Shown in pieces: positions 42,884-51,958 of a stretch of 64,000 bases of DNA. Made by a program: the position numbers and the translations under genes. The notes beneath the pieces were generated by a model that saw only the letters and a list, made by a program, of their open reading frames with translations, had not been told where the DNA came from and made no database searches. The DNA is from Pseudarthrobacter sp. W1I19. Lineage in GTDB: Bacteria > Actinomycetota > Actinomycetes > Actinomycetales > Micrococcaceae. The first letter of the stretch is position 1; every line of letters begins with the position of its first letter. The stretch covers positions 2,790,001 to 2,854,000 of the forward strand of contig NZ_JAUSZR010000001.1 of assembly GCF_030817835.1 (NCBI RefSeq), read 5' to 3'.

Positions 42884-43888
42884 TCAGGCCGCCCCGGAAG
42901 TGCCGGTGCCCGGCCCGTCGGAGTTGCCCGGCCCGTCGGTGGTGCCCGGCCTGTCGGAGTTGCCCGGCCCGTTTGAGGGTCCGCCGGTCCCGGGCGCGAA
43001 CACCAACACGGGTTTAGCGAAGCTGCCGGCGTCGGCCAGCAGTGCCACCAGGCTTCCGTCCGGGGCGAAGGCGGCGGCGGGATGTTCGGCAGTGGCTGCG
43101 GCTGAACTGCCGGGGGCGGCGCCGGCAGCGATCCGCCGGCCGAAGGAGATCTCCGTGGTTTCCTCGGGGCTGAGTTCGCGGTTGGGCATCAGCGCCCGGG
43201 CGGCGTCGGCCATGTCGAGGACGTTGAGCTCTTCGGCAAGCTCTTCGAGGGTGCGCGCCTGCTCCAGGGAGTAAGGCCCCACGTGCGTGCGCCGCAGGGC
43301 TGTGAGGTGTCCCCCGACGCCCAGTGCGTTGCCGAGGTCGCGGGCCAGCGCACGGATATAGGTCCCCGACGAGCATTCAACGGTGACGTCCAGATCCACC
43401 ACGTCCGCCGCAGCGTCCCTGCTGATGCTGTGCACTTCGAACCGGTGGATGATGACCGGGCGTGACGCGAGCTTGACCTCTTCCCCGGAGCGGACGCGGG
43501 CATAGGCACGTTCGCCGTTGACCTTGATGGCGCTGACGCTGCTCGGCACCTGCTGGATCTGACCGGTAAGGGCGGCAACGCCGTCGTGAATTGCCTGCTC
43601 AGCCACCTCCGCAGTGGAAGCCGTGGCAGTCACTTCACCTTCGGCGTCGTCCGTCACGGTGGACTGTCCAAGGCGGATGGTGGCGGTGTACGTCTTGGAG
43701 GTGCCAACAATGTAGGTGAGCAGGCGGGTGGCTTTGTTGATGCCCACCACCAGGACGCCCGTGGCCATGGGATCGAGGGTGCCGGCGTGCCCTACTTTCC
43801 GGGTACCGGCGATGCGCCGCATCCGGCCAACCACATCATGGCTGGTCCATCCCTGCGGTTTGTCCACTATCACCAGTCCAGAAAGCAC
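42884..43888 (-). CDS. truB: tRNA pseudouridine synthase B
   Basis: The 334-residue enzyme makes pseudouridine 55 in tRNA. It starts with LVIVDKPQGWTSHDVV and has the catalytic Asp39 in HAGTLDPMATG, followed by SKTYTATIRLGQ. The GTG start at 43886-43888 is placed by TATACT ending 7 nt before. After the PUA-like end the C-terminal 25-30 residues are a Pro-Gly-Asn-Ser-Asp tail encoded by 18-bp tandem repeats, not part of the family fold. Confidence 0.95.
   Translation of the reverse strand: MLSGLVIVDKPQGWTSHDVVGRMRRIAGTRKVGHAGTLDPMATGVLVVGINKATRLLTYIVGTSKTYTATIRLGQSTVTDDAEGEVTATASTAEVAEQAIHDGVAALTGQIQQVPSSVSAIKVNGERAYARVRSGEEVKLASRPVIIHRFEVHSISRDAAADVVDLDVTVECSSGTYIRALARDLGNALGVGGHLTALRRTHVGPYSLEQARTLEELAEELNVLDMADAARALMPNRELSPEETTEISFGRRIAAGAAPGSSAAATAEHPAAAFAPDGSLVALLADAGSFAKPVLVFAPGTGGPSNGPGNSDRPGTTDGPGNSDGPGTGTSGAA
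42907..42978. repeat. Four 18-bp tandem repeats in the truB C-terminal tail
   Basis: Units TGCCCGGCCCGTCGGAGT (and variants with one to four differences) repeat at 42907, 42925, 42943 and 42961. They encode a six-residue (Ser/Thr-Asp-Gly-Pro-Gly-Asn-like) motif in frame. Confidence 0.85.
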
Positions 43889-43895
43889 GCTTCCC

Positions 43896-43901
43896 AGTAT
43901 A
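43896..43901 (-). promoter_or_regulatory. Putative -10 element of a leaderless truB promoter
   Basis: TATACT on the minus strand ends 7 nt before the truB GTG start, without a clear ribosome binding site. The -35 is not clear. Confidence 0.45.
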
Positions 43902-43989
43902 TCGGCGCTGGTCCCGGCCCCGGCCCACACTCTGCGGGTCCTGCAGGCGGCTGAACCCTGCAGCCGGAGTTGTCCTGTAGGGAGCCGGT

Positions 43990-43995
43990 TAGGAT
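43990..43995 (+). promoter_or_regulatory. Putative -10 element of a leaderless aminotransferase promoter
   Basis: TAGGAT ends 7 nt before ATG 44003. GAGTTG 17 nt further upstream may be the -35. The hexamer overlaps the upstream start codon at 43994, supporting the downstream one. Confidence 0.5.
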
Positions 43996-44002
43996 GGCAG
44001 GC

Positions 44003-45169
44003 ATGCCTGAGCTTGCCGCCCATGTCCGCGACGTGCCCGTCAACCAGATCCGCGAGATCACTGAGGCTGCGTGGCGCACCCCCGGCGCCCTGGTCCTCAG
44101 CATTGGCGAGCCCGGGTTCCCGCTCCCCCGCCACATCCTCGACGCCGGCATCGCCTGCCTGGACCGGGACGAAACCAACTACACGCCCAATGCGGGCATT
44201 CCGGCGTTGCGCGAGGCGTTTGCGGCGCGCTTCCGGGAACGCATGGGCACCGGCCACAACAACAGCATCGGTGCCGACCGGGTGTACGTGGTGGCGGGCG
44301 CGCAGCAGGGTCTGCACCTTGCCATGAGCCTGCTGCTCTCCCCCGGCGACGAGATCCTGATACCCAACCCGGGCTACCCCACGTTTGCCATGACCAGCCG
44401 GCTCCTGAACGCCGTCCCGGTGGGCTACCCGCTCTACCCGGAGCACGGATTCCAACCCAGGACCGAAGATATCGAGGCGCTCATCACGGACCGGACCCGG
44501 GTGTTGGTCCTGAATTCCCCGTCCAATCCGCTGGGCGCGGTCCTCGGGGAAGACCTTACGAGGGAACTTGTTGAGCTGGCGCGGCGCCACGATCTGTGGG
44601 TGATCTCGGACGAGTGCTACGAGGCGTTCACCTACGACGTGCCGCACGTGAGTCCGGCAAGGTTCGACGGCGGACTGTCGGGCGACGCGCGTGTCTTCAC
44701 GTCCCTGACGCTGTCCAAGACGTACGGCCTCACGGGGCTTCGGATCGGCGCCCTGGTCTGCCCGCCAGGGCTGGAGCAGAAGATGAACAACGTGATGGAG
44801 TCGATCGTCTCGTGCGTGGCATCGCCGTCACAGTACGCAGCAGTCGCAGCCCTTACCGGACCCCACGATTACGTCCGGCACGCGCACGAACACTACCGGG
44901 CCAACCGGGACGCCGCGTCTGCCGTGCTGGATGCCAAGGGCATTCCCTATTTGAAGGCCGACGGCGCGTTCTACCTCTGGGCGGACGTCTCGCATGTGAG
45001 CGGCGGCGACGTCCGGGCATGGGTCCGGCGCTTCCTTGCCGAGTCCGGCGTTGCCCTCGCGCCCGGGACGGCTTTTGGTTCCATTGGCGAGGGTTGGGTG
45101 CGGATTGCGTTGTGCGGCAAGCGGGAGGAACTGCTGGAGGGCGTGTCCAGGCTTCCCGAACGGGTATGA
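44003..45169 (+). CDS. Class I PLP-dependent aminotransferase
   Basis: The 388-residue enzyme has IGEPGFPLP, NYTPNAGIPALREA, NPGYPTF, NSPSNPLGAVL and the PLP Lys in LTLSKTYGLTGLRIG near 238. It belongs to the aspartate/aromatic aminotransferase fold; the amino-acid substrate is not determined by these motifs. The start at 44003 is set by a leaderless promoter hexamer; in-frame 43970 and 43994 would lie within the promoter. It diverges from truB across a 114-nt gap. Confidence 0.88.
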   Translation: MPELAAHVRDVPVNQIREITEAAWRTPGALVLSIGEPGFPLPRHILDAGIACLDRDETNYTPNAGIPALREAFAARFRERMGTGHNNSIGADRVYVVAGAQQGLHLAMSLLLSPGDEILIPNPGYPTFAMTSRLLNAVPVGYPLYPEHGFQPRTEDIEALITDRTRVLVLNSPSNPLGAVLGEDLTRELVELARRHDLWVISDECYEAFTYDVPHVSPARFDGGLSGDARVFTSLTLSKTYGLTGLRIGALVCPPGLEQKMNNVMESIVSCVASPSQYAAVAALTGPHDYVRHAHEHYRANRDAASAVLDAKGIPYLKADGAFYLWADVSHVSGGDVRAWVRRFLAESGVALAPGTAFGSIGEGWVRIALCGKREELLEGVSRLPERV

Positions 45170-45201
45170 CGCAGGTATTCAGCGACTCTAACAGTTTCCT
45201 G

Positions 45202-45639
45202 TTAGCGCCGCGTTCCAGCCAGCGCACCATCCAGCCAGGTGCGGAGCACTTCCGCCGGTGCCGCTCCCGCCTGCCGGGCGGCCACCTTTCCGTCAACGAT
45301 CACCATCAGCGTGGGGATGGCCTGCACGTCGAACCGCCGGGACAGGCCCGGACTCTTGTCCACATCGACCTTGACCAGCTTGACGGCCCCCTCGCGCTCG
45401 CGGGCCAGCTTGTCCAGGACCGGGCTCACCATGCGGCACGGCCCGCACCAGTCAGCCCAGAAATCCACCAGCACCGGAACGGGCGATTGTTCGGCCACCG
45501 TGCCGAAATCGGCGTCGCCGGCGTCTACGATCCAGGGCAATCCGCCGTGGCAATTGCCGCAGCGTGGCCGCCCCGCCGCATTGGCCGGGACCCGGTTGGT
45601 TTTACCGCAGTGGGGACACTTGATGAGGGATGCGTCCAT
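45202..45639 (-). CDS. Thioredoxin with an N-terminal zinc ribbon (TrxC/thioredoxin-2 type)
   Basis: The 145-residue protein has a zinc ribbon with cysteines 8, 11, 27 and 30 (KCPHCGKT, RCGNCHG), then a thioredoxin fold with active site WCGPC (Cys65, Cys68) and the cis-Pro IPTLMV. It is the oxidative-stress-type thioredoxin in many bacteria. The start at 45639 fits the zinc ribbon; AGGAAGG lies about 10 nt upstream. Its stop is 32 nt from the convergent aminotransferase stop. The deaminase gene ends 2 nt before its start. Confidence 0.9.
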   Translation of the reverse strand: MDASLIKCPHCGKTNRVPANAAGRPRCGNCHGGLPWIVDAGDADFGTVAEQSPVPVLVDFWADWCGPCRMVSPVLDKLAREREGAVKLVKVDVDKSPGLSRRFDVQAIPTLMVIVDGKVAARQAGAAPAEVLRTWLDGALAGTRR

Positions 45640-45641
45640 GC

Positions 45642-46124
45642 CTAGTAGTCCTTCCTGCTTTTGTGCGCGCCCCAAGCAAGGAACGGGGCGTCCGACGCCG
45701 GCACATCGCCCCTGCTGACCGGCAGCAGTTCGGGACGTGCACCGGAGAAGTAGTCGTAGAAGATGGCATCATCAAAGCCGGCGGACGCGGCGCCATAGCG
45801 GTCCGCCGCGAAGTAGACACGGTCAATCCTTGCCCAGAGAGCCGACGCCAGGCACAGCGGACACGGCTCGCAGCTGGTGTAGAGGACTGCCCCGCGCAGG
45901 TCAAAGTTCCGAATGGCGGCAGCTGCCGTGCGAATGGCCACCACTTCGGCGTGGGCGGTGGGATCGTTGTCGCGGGTGACCCGGTTGACGCCCTCGTGCA
46001 CTTGCCCGTCCTTGGTCACCACCAGGGCCCCGAAGGGACCGCCGCCGTCGGCAACGTTTCGGGTGGCAAGGGCCACGGCCCTTTCGAGGTAATGGTTTGC
46101 AGCGCCCTGGTCCGCTTGGTTCAT
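45642..46124 (-). CDS. Nucleoside/base deaminase (guanine deaminase-like CDA family)
   Basis: The 160-residue enzyme has the zinc site HAEV (His58, Glu60) and PCPLC (Cys88, Cys91), with GPFGALVV ahead. The sequence FYDYFSGARPE and ending in a basic tail is typical of bacterial GuaD-like deaminases; tRNA adenosine deaminase is less likely because the TadA pattern is absent. ATG start has TAGGAT 6 nt upstream. The thioredoxin gene follows 2 nt later. Confidence 0.85.
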   Translation of the reverse strand: MNQADQGAANHYLERAVALATRNVADGGGPFGALVVTKDGQVHEGVNRVTRDNDPTAHAEVVAIRTAAAAIRNFDLRGAVLYTSCEPCPLCLASALWARIDRVYFAADRYGAASAGFDDAIFYDYFSGARPELLPVSRGDVPASDAPFLAWGAHKSRKDY

Positions 46125-46130
46125 AGCTCG

Positions 46131-46136
46131 ATCCTA
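46131..46136 (-). promoter_or_regulatory. Putative -10 element of a leaderless deaminase promoter
   Basis: TAGGAT on the minus strand, 6 nt before ATG 46124. No Shine-Dalgarno sequence is present. Confidence 0.45.
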
Positions 46137-46300
46137 GCCAAAGGGGTTGGTATTAGGGGACGAAATAGGGGGCGGATTAGGGGGCAGCTCCCCGGCAACT
46201 ACCCGTGGGTACAGGCCTAGTCTTAGGCCGGGAGTTCCCTGCCCGTCCTCCCGTCCACTCCATTCCCCGGCTCCCAAGGCCAAAAATCACGGAGTACCCA

Positions 46301-47449
46301 ATGAAGATAAAGTTTCCAGTCGCCGCGTGTATTGCTGCCGCGGCATTAGTCCTGCCCGCCGGGCCTGCCGCTGCGGGATCCAGTGACGAACCGACGCCGC
46401 GCACGCGGGCCGAGGGCCTGGCAGCACCTTTGAGCCTGGCCGTGGATGCGGAGGAATCGATCCTCGTCACCCAGAATTTTGCTGGCCTCCTTAGCCGCGT
46501 CAACGACGACCGCACCACTACTACCCTCTATCAGGCCAAGGAGGGTTGGGACGTTGGGGGCGTCGAGATGCGGCACGGAACCACGTACTTCGTGGAGAGC
46601 GTGGGCGCAGGGGTCGGCATCCCCGAGAATCTCCAAGGCAACCTGAAGTCCATTGACGACGACGGAGATGTCCGGACCATCGCGGACCTGGCCAACTACG
46701 AACGCAAGCACAACCCCGACGGTGATCAGCATTACGGCTTCGGCGACGACGTCTCAGACGAATGCCTGAAAGACTGGCCCGAGTTCCCGCCCGCCCGTTA
46801 CGAGGGGACGGTGGATTCGCATCCCTACGGTGTGGCAATACGCAGTGGCAAGGCGTATGTGGCTGACGCGGGCGCCAACGCCATTCTGGAAGTCGACCTC
46901 GAGAGCGGCCACATTTCCACATTGGCAGTACTGCCTCCGCGGCGCACGGTTATTCCCGAAAGCGCTGCCCGTCCAGAGGCGGAGGGTGGCCTTGGTGTGC
47001 CGGCCTGCGTTGCTGGTGAAAAGTACGCTTTCGAGCCCGTTCCCACGGACGTGGAGGTTGGCCCTGACGGCTGGCTGTATGTGACGTCACTGCCCGGCGG
47101 CCCGGAAAGCCCGGAGTTGGGTGCACGCGGCGCGATATTCAAGGTCAACCGGTGGACCGGTGAGACAAAGCTCTGGGTTGACGACATCCTGACACCCACC
47201 GGCCTCGCCATCGCGGACAATGGCGATATCTATGTGGCTTCGCTCTTCGGCGGCAACATCCTGAAGTTCAGCTGCTGGGGAGACCACCGGTCTGAGTTCG
47301 TGACAGTAAACCAGCCGGCCGCCGTCGAATTCCAGGACGGACACCTGTACGCCACGGTTGACGCGCTGTCCGGCGCACCGGCGGGCCCGGGGGCGCCTCC
47401 TCCAGCAGGGCCATTTGCCGGCAAAGTGGTCCGGATCCATGTCGACTAG
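46301..47449 (+). CDS. Secreted ScyD/ScyE-family beta-propeller protein
   Basis: The 382-residue protein has a signal peptide (MKIKFPVAACIAAAALVLP, cleavage after AAA near 25) and repeated beta-propeller blades such as GVAIRSGKAYVADAGANAILEVD and GLAIADNGDIYVASLFGG. It resembles ScyD-family proteins, first named from the cyanobacterial scytonemin cluster, but no other scytonemin gene is nearby, so the name is structural only. The start at 46301 has GGAG 6 nt upstream. It is exported and its ligand is unknown. Confidence 0.8.
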   Translation: MKIKFPVAACIAAAALVLPAGPAAAGSSDEPTPRTRAEGLAAPLSLAVDAEESILVTQNFAGLLSRVNDDRTTTTLYQAKEGWDVGGVEMRHGTTYFVESVGAGVGIPENLQGNLKSIDDDGDVRTIADLANYERKHNPDGDQHYGFGDDVSDECLKDWPEFPPARYEGTVDSHPYGVAIRSGKAYVADAGANAILEVDLESGHISTLAVLPPRRTVIPESAARPEAEGGLGVPACVAGEKYAFEPVPTDVEVGPDGWLYVTSLPGGPESPELGARGAIFKVNRWTGETKLWVDDILTPTGLAIADNGDIYVASLFGGNILKFSCWGDHRSEFVTVNQPAAVEFQDGHLYATVDALSGAPAGPGAPPPAGPFAGKVVRIHVD

Positions 47450-47476
47450 CCACTGACAGCAGTCTTGCGGGAAACG

Positions 47477-47506
47477 GAAGGCCCGGACCATATGGTCCGG
47501 GCCTTC
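47477..47506. terminator. Perfect 30-bp palindromic terminator
   Basis: GAAGGCCCGGACCAT is followed directly by its reverse complement. The palindrome lies between two convergent stops (ScyD-like gene and rbfA), 27 and 19 nt away, and can act in both directions. Confidence 0.85.
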
Positions 47507-47525
47507 TGCTGCCTTGCCTTCGTTG

Positions 47526-48035
47526 CTACTTGTGGCCGTCTTCGTCGAGTTCCTCGGCATCGGTGAGGTCGAGGTCCTCCTCGTCGAAGTCGTCTTCGTC
47601 GATGTCCACATCGCCGGACGCATCGGTCTTGTAGGGATCAGGGTCCCCGGCATGCCGGGCCTGCGCCGCGAGGGCGGCCACCTCGGCGTCACGCTTCTTG
47701 GCCTCGCGGAGCAACTCCTCGAGGTTGGAGGCGATGACGGGGATCTCGTCGGAGATGAATTCAAGGGTGGGCGTCAACCGTATGGTGAGGTTGCGCCCCA
47801 CTTCCTGGCGCAGCACACCCTTGGCCTTCTCCAGGCCCTTGGCAGCGTCAGCCTGGACAGCCTGGTCGCCAAGAACGGTGTAGTACACAGTGGCATGCTG
47901 CAAATCATTGGTCACCCGGGCATCAGTAACAGTAATGCCCTCCAGCCGGGGATCCTTAACCTTCCGGCCCAGGGCCTCAGCAACAACAACCTTAATCCGC
48001 TGCGCCAACTTGGCAGCACGTGCCGGATCAGCCAT
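47526..48035 (-). CDS. rbfA: Ribosome-binding factor A
   Basis: The 169-residue protein has the KH-fold signature ADPARAAKLAQRIKVVVAEAL, ITVTDARVTNDLQHATVYYT and the segment LRQEVGRNLTIRLTPTLEF. It assists 30S maturation. The start at 48035 has AGGAG six bases upstream. The final about 35 residues are an acidic Asp/Glu tail, longer than in enterobacteria. It follows infB after a stem-loop. Confidence 0.95.
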   Translation of the reverse strand: MADPARAAKLAQRIKVVVAEALGRKVKDPRLEGITVTDARVTNDLQHATVYYTVLGDQAVQADAAKGLEKAKGVLRQEVGRNLTIRLTPTLEFISDEIPVIASNLEELLREAKKRDAEVAALAAQARHAGDPDPYKTDASGDVDIDEDDFDEEDLDLTDAEELDEDGHK

Positions 48036-48329
48036 GAACAACTCCTATAAGAAGAAAAAATTTGGGACGTACGACGGCGGCAGTGGGCCGACGTCGAGCG
48101 TTTCAGTTATGTGCCACGTGCCAGGGTCTAGTTGCCACGCACTTCAGGCGAGCCAGCGACGGACCTGCGTTGGATCTTTTCCGGCGGCCTGGGAGTGGCA
48201 TCGGGCCTGTCGGAGCCGGGCGGATTGCGATCGAAGATCGTAAGCCGTCCGGCGAAGGGGCGGGGCCGCCGGAAAAATCCAACGGCCCCGCACCTTCGCA
48301 CTGCTGAGTCGCCTGCAGGCAGAGCCAGC
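48036..48329. other. infB-rbfA intergenic region
   Basis: Nearly 300 nt. It contains the stem-loop at 48252-48299 and the rbfA ribosome binding site (AGGAG at about 48045). I see no further gene. Confidence 0.4.
48252..48299. terminator. Long stem-loop after infB
   Basis: GCGAAGG plus GGCGGGGCC pair with GGCCCCGC plus CCTTCGC around a 16-nt loop containing AAAAA; an internal unpaired base splits the stem. It lies 30 nt beyond the infB stop. Confidence 0.75.
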
Positions 48330-51278
48330 TTAGACGCGCGGCTTCTCACGCATCTCGAAGGTCTCGATGATGTCGCCTTCGGTGATGTCGTTGTAGGACC
48401 CAAGACCGATACCACACTCGAAGTCCGTGCGGACCTCGGTGGCGTCGTCCTTGAAGCGCTTGAGCGTCTCAACGGTGAGGTTGTCACCGATGATCTTGCC
48501 GTCGCGGCTGATGCGGGCCTTGGTGTTGCGGCGGATGATGCCCGAGCGGACGATCGAGCCGGCGATGTTTCCGAACTTGGAGGAACGGAAGACTTCGCGG
48601 ACCTCGGCGGTGCCCAGCTGGAATTCTTCGTATTCCGGCTTGAGCATGCCCTTGAGCGCCATCTCGATGTCATCGATTGCGGAGTAGATGACGGAGTAGA
48701 AGCGCATGTCCACGCCTTCGCGGTCTGCCAGTTCGGCAACCCGCTCGGCGGGCTTGACGTTGAAGCCGATGATGACGGCGCTGTCCACTGTTGCCAGGTT
48801 GACGTCGTTCTGCGTGATGGCACCAACACCGCGGTGGATGACGCGCAGCTGCACGCCTTCGCCAACGTCGATCTTGAGCAGGGCGTCTTCGAGGGCTTCC
48901 ACGGCACCGGACACGTCACCCTTGAGGATGAGGTTGAGGGTGTCGATCTTGCCTTCGGCCACGGCCTGGTCGAAGTCTTCGAGGCTGATGCGCTTGCGGC
49001 GCTTGGCCAGGGCTGCGTTGCGGTCGGCGGCTTCACGCTTCTCGGCGATCTGGCGGGCGGTGCGCTCGTCAGCGGTCACGAAGAAGGTGTCACCTGCACG
49101 CGGGACGTTGGACAGACCCAGCACCTGGACGGGGCGGGACGGGCCGGCCTCGGTCAGGGCGCTGCCGTCGTCGTCGAACATCGCACGGACGCGGCCGTGG
49201 GCCGTGCCTGCCACGATGGTGTCGCCGACGCGCAGGGTGCCGGACTGCACCAGGACGGTGGCCACGGAACCGCGGCCCTTGTCCAGGTTGGCTTCGATGG
49301 CGATACCGCGGGCGTCCTTGTTCGGGTTGGCGCGCATGTCCAGGGCAGCGTCCGCGGTGAGCAGGACTGCCTCGAGCAGCTCGTCGATGTTGAGGTTCTG
49401 GCGGGCAGAGACCTCCACGAACATGGTGTCGCCACCGTATTCTTCGGGAACCAGGCCGTACTCGGTCAGCTGGCCGCGGACCTTGTCCGGGTTGGCGCCT
49501 TCCTTGTCGATCTTGTTCACGGCCACCACGATGGGCACGTTGGCCGCCTGGGCGTGGTTGAGGGCTTCAACGGTCTGGGGCATAACGCCGTCGTCCGCTG
49601 CGACCACCAGGATGGCGATGTCGGTGACCTTCGCACCACGGGCACGCATGGCGGTGAACGCCTCGTGGCCCGGGGTATCGATGAAGGTGATCTTGCGATC
49701 GTCGCCTTCGTGGGTGTGCGTGACCTGGTAGGCACCGATGTGCTGCGTGATGCCGCCGTGCTCGCCCGCCATAACGTCGGACTTGCGGATGGCATCGAGC
49801 AGGCGGGTCTTACCGTGGTCAACGTGGCCCATGACGGTGACTACCGGAGGACGTGCCTCGAGGTCTTCATCGCCTTCGGCTTCCAGTTCGGCTTCGAAGT
49901 CGATGTCGAAGCCGGAGAGCAGCTCGCGCTCCTCGTCCTCCGGGGACACAACCTGGAGCTTGTAGCCGAGCTCTTCACCCAGCAGCGCGAAGGTTTCCTC
50001 GTCCAGCGACTGGGTTGCCGTTGCCATTTCACCGAGGTGGAACAGCACGGTCACCAGCGCGGCGGGGTTTGCCTCGATCTTGTCGGCGAAGTCCGTGATG
50101 GACGAGCCGCGCCGCAGGCGGATGACAGTGTTGCCGTCGCCGCGGGGTACGCTCACGCCACCCAGCGACGGTGCGCTCATCTGCTCAAGTTCCTGGCGCT
50201 TTGCGCGCTTCGACTTGCGCTGCTTGCCACGTCCGGCGCCGCCCTTGCCGAAGGCACCCTGGGTGCCGCCGCGTCCGCGGCCGCCCTTGCCAAAGCCGCC
50301 ACCGGCGGGAGCTCCGCCGCCGCCACCGGGACCACCGGTTCCGGGAGCGCCACCCGGGCGTCCGGGACCACGGCCACCGGCACCCGGACGTCCTGCACCG
50401 GCCGGAGCCGGGCGTTCAGTACGGTTGGGCATCATGCCCGGAGTGGGACGGTTTCCACCGGCACCACCGGGACGGGGTGCACCCGGGCGCGGGCCGCCGG
50501 CGCCAGCCGCGGGACGCGGCCCACCGGCGCCTGCTGCGGGACGGGGACCACCGGGACGGGGTCCACCGGCACCTGCCGCGGGACGCGGACCACCGGGACG
50601 GTCGCCGTCGGTACGGCCTCCACCCGGACGGGGCATACCCTGCGAGGTAGCGAACGGGTTGTTACCCGGACGGGGAGCACGCTCTCCGTCGCCGCCGCGG
50701 CCGCCGCGGGGCATGCCCTGCGAGGTGGCGAACGGGTTGTTGCCCGGACGGGGACCGCCGGGACGGGGAGCAGAGCTGCCTGCCGAACCGCCCTGTCCGC
50801 CGGAGCGGGTGGGGGCAGCGGGAGTTTCGGCCTTGGGAGCCGGCCGGGCACCGGGCTTTGCGCCGGTGGACGGAGCAGTGCTGTTGGAAGCGGCGGGGGC
50901 CGCCGGAGCTGCGGGCCGGCTGGCAGCAGGTGCCGCCGGAGCCGACGCAGCAGGCTGGGCCGGTGCTGCCGGTGCTGCCGGAGCGGCGGGGGCGGGTGCC
51001 TGTGCCGCGGGAGCCGGAGCCTTGGGGGCTGCCGGGCCGGGAGCCGGAGTTGAAGGACGTGCTTCTGCGGCCGGGGCGGGCGCCTTGGGCGCGGCAGCCG
51101 GTGCTGAGGCCTTGGCAGCAGCGTCGGGGAAGGCGTTGCGCAGTTTACGCACAACGGGGGCCTCAATGGTGGAAGAGGCGGAGCGAACAAATTCGCCCAG
51201 TTCCTGCAGTTTTGTCACTGCATCTTTGGAAGTAATACCGAGCTCTTTGGCGAGCTCATGTACGCGGACCTTGGCCAC
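48330..51278 (-). CDS. infB: Translation initiation factor IF-2
   Basis: A 982-residue IF-2. Residues 1-55 are the N-terminal domain, followed by a very long Ala/Pro/Gly-rich linker (about 55-350) with internal repeats including two copies of [15 protein letters not shown], then the G domain ([20 protein letters not shown]) and C-terminal domains ending FEMREKPRV. The start is GTG 51276-51278 with AGGAG upstream. It lies in the nusA-ylxR-infB cluster. The linker is longer than usual in enterobacteria but typical of actinobacteria. Confidence 0.97.
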   Translation of the reverse strand: MAKVRVHELAKELGITSKDAVTKLQELGEFVRSASSTIEAPVVRKLRNAFPDAAAKASAPAAAPKAPAPAAEARPSTPAPGPAAPKAPAPAAQAPAPAAPAAPAAPAQPAASAPAAPAASRPAAPAAPAASNSTAPSTGAKPGARPAPKAETPAAPTRSGGQGGSAGSSAPRPGGPRPGNNPFATSQGMPRGGRGGDGERAPRPGNNPFATSQGMPRPGGGRTDGDRPGGPRPAAGAGGPRPGGPRPAAGAGGPRPAAGAGGPRPGAPRPGGAGGNRPTPGMMPNRTERPAPAGAGRPGAGGRGPGRPGGAPGTGGPGGGGGAPAGGGFGKGGRGRGGTQGAFGKGGAGRGKQRKSKRAKRQELEQMSAPSLGGVSVPRGDGNTVIRLRRGSSITDFADKIEANPAALVTVLFHLGEMATATQSLDEETFALLGEELGYKLQVVSPEDEERELLSGFDIDFEAELEAEGDEDLEARPPVVTVMGHVDHGKTRLLDAIRKSDVMAGEHGGITQHIGAYQVTHTHEGDDRKITFIDTPGHEAFTAMRARGAKVTDIAILVVAADDGVMPQTVEALNHAQAANVPIVVAVNKIDKEGANPDKVRGQLTEYGLVPEEYGGDTMFVEVSARQNLNIDELLEAVLLTADAALDMRANPNKDARGIAIEANLDKGRGSVATVLVQSGTLRVGDTIVAGTAHGRVRAMFDDDGSALTEAGPSRPVQVLGLSNVPRAGDTFFVTADERTARQIAEKREAADRNAALAKRRKRISLEDFDQAVAEGKIDTLNLILKGDVSGAVEALEDALLKIDVGEGVQLRVIHRGVGAITQNDVNLATVDSAVIIGFNVKPAERVAELADREGVDMRFYSVIYSAIDDIEMALKGMLKPEYEEFQLGTAEVREVFRSSKFGNIAGSIVRSGIIRRNTKARISRDGKIIGDNLTVETLKRFKDDATEVRTDFECGIGLGSYNDITEGDIIETFEMREKPRV

Positions 51279-51430
51279 ATTTCTCCTGTCTCGGTCCGCA
51301 CCGAGCCAGGCACGAACCGTCTACTTCTTACTGCGGACCCCAGCCGCGAATACAGCGGAAGGGCCCATTGCAGAGCGCAACAAAGTTGTCATCGTTACGC
51401 ACTCATCGCTGGGAACTCATCGGGTTTCCA

Positions 51431-51790
51431 TCAGATTTCTGACCCGCTTTCAGGTTGGACGGTTGGTGTTGCAGTTGCCGTGGTGCCTGCAACGTTCGTT
51501 TCCGACTTGATCCAGTGTTCGACTGCGGCAGTTCCGGTTGCGCCCGCAAGGGCACGTCCGAAAGCCCGCCGTTTGATCGCCAGAGCCAGGCACGATTCGC
51601 TGGGGTGCAACCAAGCACCCCGGCCAGCCAGCCGGCGTCGTTCATCCACCAGGACAGCGGCAGAGCCGTTGCCTTCGGCGACGAGCCGGAGCAATTCAGA
51701 CCGCAGGCCCTTCTTCCGGCATCCGATGCAGGTACGCTCCGGTTGATTCCCGGTGGAAAGCTCTGCCACGGTCATCTTCCTGACATTCAT
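51431..51790 (-). CDS. ylxR: YlxR-family RNA-binding protein
   Basis: The approximately 119-residue protein has PERTCIGCRKKGLRSELLRLV, DERRRLAGRGAWLHPSESC and LAIKRRAFGRAL, the full YlxR (DUF448) signature. The protein binds RNA and is found between nusA and infB, as here. The ATG at 51790 is the preferred start over 51841 and the nearer 51775, since none has a strong ribosome binding site; the conserved core begins at TCIGC. Confidence 0.9.
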   Translation of the reverse strand: MNVRKMTVAELSTGNQPERTCIGCRKKGLRSELLRLVAEGNGSAAVLVDERRRLAGRGAWLHPSESCLALAIKRRAFGRALAGATGTAAVEHWIKSETNVAGTTATATPTVQPESGSEI

Positions 51791-51958
51791 ATCTGCTGGC
51801 CCGGGAATGCCTGGCTTCCGCTGAGTCAGTGGAAGGGGCATGCTCGGGGCACACGGCTGCCGGCCGTTGGGCGCGGCCTTTTCTATTCTAGCCCCTCCGG
51901 GCCGTTCTGCCCGAAACCGTATAGCAGTCCCGGCGTGGCCGCCCCGGTGAGGGCTCGT

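Noticed and set aside
48132..51053. Long open frame (973 aa) antisense to infB
   Set aside because: It is the mirror of IF-2, including complement of the Pro/Ala repeat; no ribosome binding site and no homology signal.
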